Source: Nitrospinaceae bacterium (lineage in GTDB: Bacteria; Nitrospinota; Nitrospinia; Nitrospinales; VA-1). From it: a DNA stretch of 13,541 nt. Where the stretch lies: contig JAJDBA010000210.1 of assembly GCA_029261675.1 (NCBI GenBank), positions 1-13,541 on the forward strand, written 5' to 3'. Every line of letters begins with the position of its first letter. The stretch's first letter is position 1. Below the pieces are notes generated by a model, which had not been told where the DNA came from, searched no databases, and saw only the letters and a program-made list of their open reading frames with translations. This document shows, piece after piece, positions 12,382-13,541 of the stretch. The position numbers and the translations under genes are program-made.

Positions 12382-13541
12382 ATGGCTGGCACCGCCATGA
12401 CAGAACTTTCAGGAACGATAGCCGTAGTATTTATCATCTATGTTCTGGTGATGCTGGGGATAGGGTGGGCGACTTCACGGCAGACACGATCACCGTTGGA
12501 CTTTTTTCTTGCGGACCGTTCTTTAAAAGCTTGGGTGACAGCGATTTCTTCCACTGCAAGTTCAGAAAGCGCCTGGGCGGTTTTGGGCACGGTGGGTCTT
12601 GCTTATAAGGAGGGCTTTTCGGCAATCTGGTTTTTGCCTGGTTGTCTTATGGGTTACCTGATCAACTGGTTTTTCATTGCGGAAAAATTGAGGAAGCGGT
12701 CTGCGGAAATACAGGCGGTTACCCTGCCTGATTATATTGAAAATTATTTTAATGATGAGAAGCATGTTCTGCGTCTGATTTCAGTCATCATTATCTTTTC
12801 CTGCATGATGGCTTATGTTGCGGCGCAGTTCACGGCGATCGGGAAAACGTTTGATGCCATTTTTGGTGTCCCGCACGTTATAAGCATTTCCGTCGGTGGT
12901 GCGATTGTGTTGGGTTATACGATGATGGGCGGTGTCCGTGCCGTTGCCTGGACAGATTTTATACAGGGACTCATCATGGTTTTTGGTTTGGTCATTGTGT
13001 CTGTCGTTGCAATGCAAAGTCTGGGTGGATTTTCCGGTATGTTGGTGGAAGTTGAAAAAGCCTCCCCTGCAACACTTGAGTGGATGGGTGGAAAGTCCAC
13101 TGCCGCTTTTTTGGGTTCGATGGTTGGGTTGCTGGGCATTGGGTTGGGGTACCCCGGTCAACCGCATGTTATCACCCGCTACATGGCTGCGAAAAATACC
13201 GCAGCCATTAAAAATGGAACATGGATCGCCTTGGGCTGGGGGCTGTTTATTTATTCTTCGTCTATTTTATTAGGTCTATGTGGGCAGGCTCTTTTTCCTG
13301 GATTAGAAGACCCCGAACATTTATTTCCAAAAGCGGCGGAACAACTGTTGCCAACTCTTTTGACAGCTATTGTGCTGACAGGAGTTTTGTCGGCAATCAT
13401 GTCTACCGTTTCAGCGCAGATATTGGTTGCGGCATCGGCTGTTGCGCACGATATCTATTCCAAAATGCTAAAGCAGTCTCTTTCGCATGAAAAAATACTT
13501 TTCGTACGTCGTCTCACGGTGCTGTTGTTGGGGGTCGGGGC
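12382..13541 (+). CDS. PutP-type sodium/solute symporter, N-terminal part (3' end outside the window)
   Basis: The open frame runs to the window end, giving about 386 residues of a protein expected to be near 480-500. It aligns by eye with the Na+/proline symporter PutP. The first helix is at 11-31, LPDYIENYF matches LPDYF, and GGVRAVAWTDFIQG matches the TM5 region. GLGYPGQPHVITRYMAA matches the central block, and AIMSTVSAQILVAASA at 338-353 matches the Na+-site helix with Ser341-Thr342. In the TM2 segment SSTASSESAW, Ser61-Glu62 occupy the positions of PutP Asp55-Met56. The substrate is therefore uncertain: proline, another amino acid or a carboxylate. In-frame ATGs at 12382 and 12397 are both possible; neither has a clear ribosome binding site. 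It is divergent from leuS. Confidence 0.88.
   Translation, partial: MAGTAMTELSGTIAVVFIIYVLVMLGIGWATSRQTRSPLDFFLADRSLKAWVTAISSTASSESAWAVLGTVGLAYKEGFSAIWFLPGCLMGYLINWFFIAEKLRKRSAEIQAVTLPDYIENYFNDEKHVLRLISVIIIFSCMMAYVAAQFTAIGKTFDAIFGVPHVISISVGGAIVLGYTMMGGVRAVAWTDFIQGLIMVFGLVIVSVVAMQSLGGFSGMLVEVEKASPATLEWMGGKSTAAFLGSMVGLLGIGLGYPGQPHVITRYMAAKNTAAIKNGTWIALGWGLFIYSSSILLGLCGQALFPGLEDPEHLFPKAAEQLLPTLLTAIVLTGVLSAIMSTVSAQILVAASAVAHDIYSKMLKQSLSHEKILFVRRLTVLLLGVG

Noticed and set aside
12434..13167. Several minus-strand and alternative-frame open stretches in the last kilobase
   Set aside because: They are shadows of the symporter frame, which is continuously open from 12355 to the window end and matches PutP along its length.
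1..13541. CRISPR arrays, transposases, integrases, toxin-antitoxin pairs, tRNA genes
   Set aside because: No regularly spaced repeats, no transposase or recombinase motifs, no tRNA cloverleaf with a T-loop consensus, and the gene content is mostly housekeeping.

Overview
The window reads as a chromosomal housekeeping segment of a Gram-negative (diderm, LPS-bearing) bacterium. LptE, two lipoproteins with clear or acceptable lipoboxes and an exported pyrophosphatase all imply an outer membrane and periplasm. Moderate GC, AT-rich intergenic DNA, TPR-rich lipoproteins and many small orphan proteins would fit Nitrospinota or a deltaproteobacterial-type lineage. That placement is inference only, because no 16S or other decisive marker is present.

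Left part (1-5209). The window opens with the C-terminal ABC half of recN, which has an in-frame amber codon a few codons into the window. It is followed by a yjbQ/UPF0047 gene and a TPR lipoprotein, all on the plus strand. A small four-cysteine ORF with a strong ribosome binding site comes next. It is followed by a C9 tract and a stretch rich in inverted repeats with no assigned function. The minus strand then carries a three-helix membrane protein, a DUF389 integral membrane protein and a small acidic six-cysteine protein. A second TPR lipoprotein lies on the plus strand.

Middle part (5229-8229). A minus-strand pair encodes an RlmM-like 2'-O-ribose methyltransferase and a family I inorganic pyrophosphatase with an N-terminal signal peptide. 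Divergent from it is a two-gene phosphorelay cassette, a stand-alone receiver overlapping an Hpt-domain gene. rpsT (ribosomal protein S20) follows, with a TTG start. A near-consensus sigma-70 promoter for rpsT overlaps the stop codon of the Hpt gene. rpsT ends at a short hairpin that separates it from the convergent holA.

Right part (8230-13541). The minus strand carries the classic leuS-lptE-holA cluster: leucyl-tRNA synthetase, LPS-assembly lipoprotein and DNA polymerase III delta subunit. leuS and lptE overlap by ATGA. Divergent from leuS is the N-terminal two thirds of a PutP-type sodium/solute symporter that runs off the window end. It lacks the Asp expected at the position of PutP Asp55.

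I found no CRISPR array, tRNA, rRNA, transposase, prophage or obvious defence system. No wholly new system stands out. The items most worth checking are the exported pyrophosphatase, the structured C-tract region near 2367-2553 with its small Cys protein, the overlapping divergent promoters near 6990, and the orphan Cys-rich small proteins.
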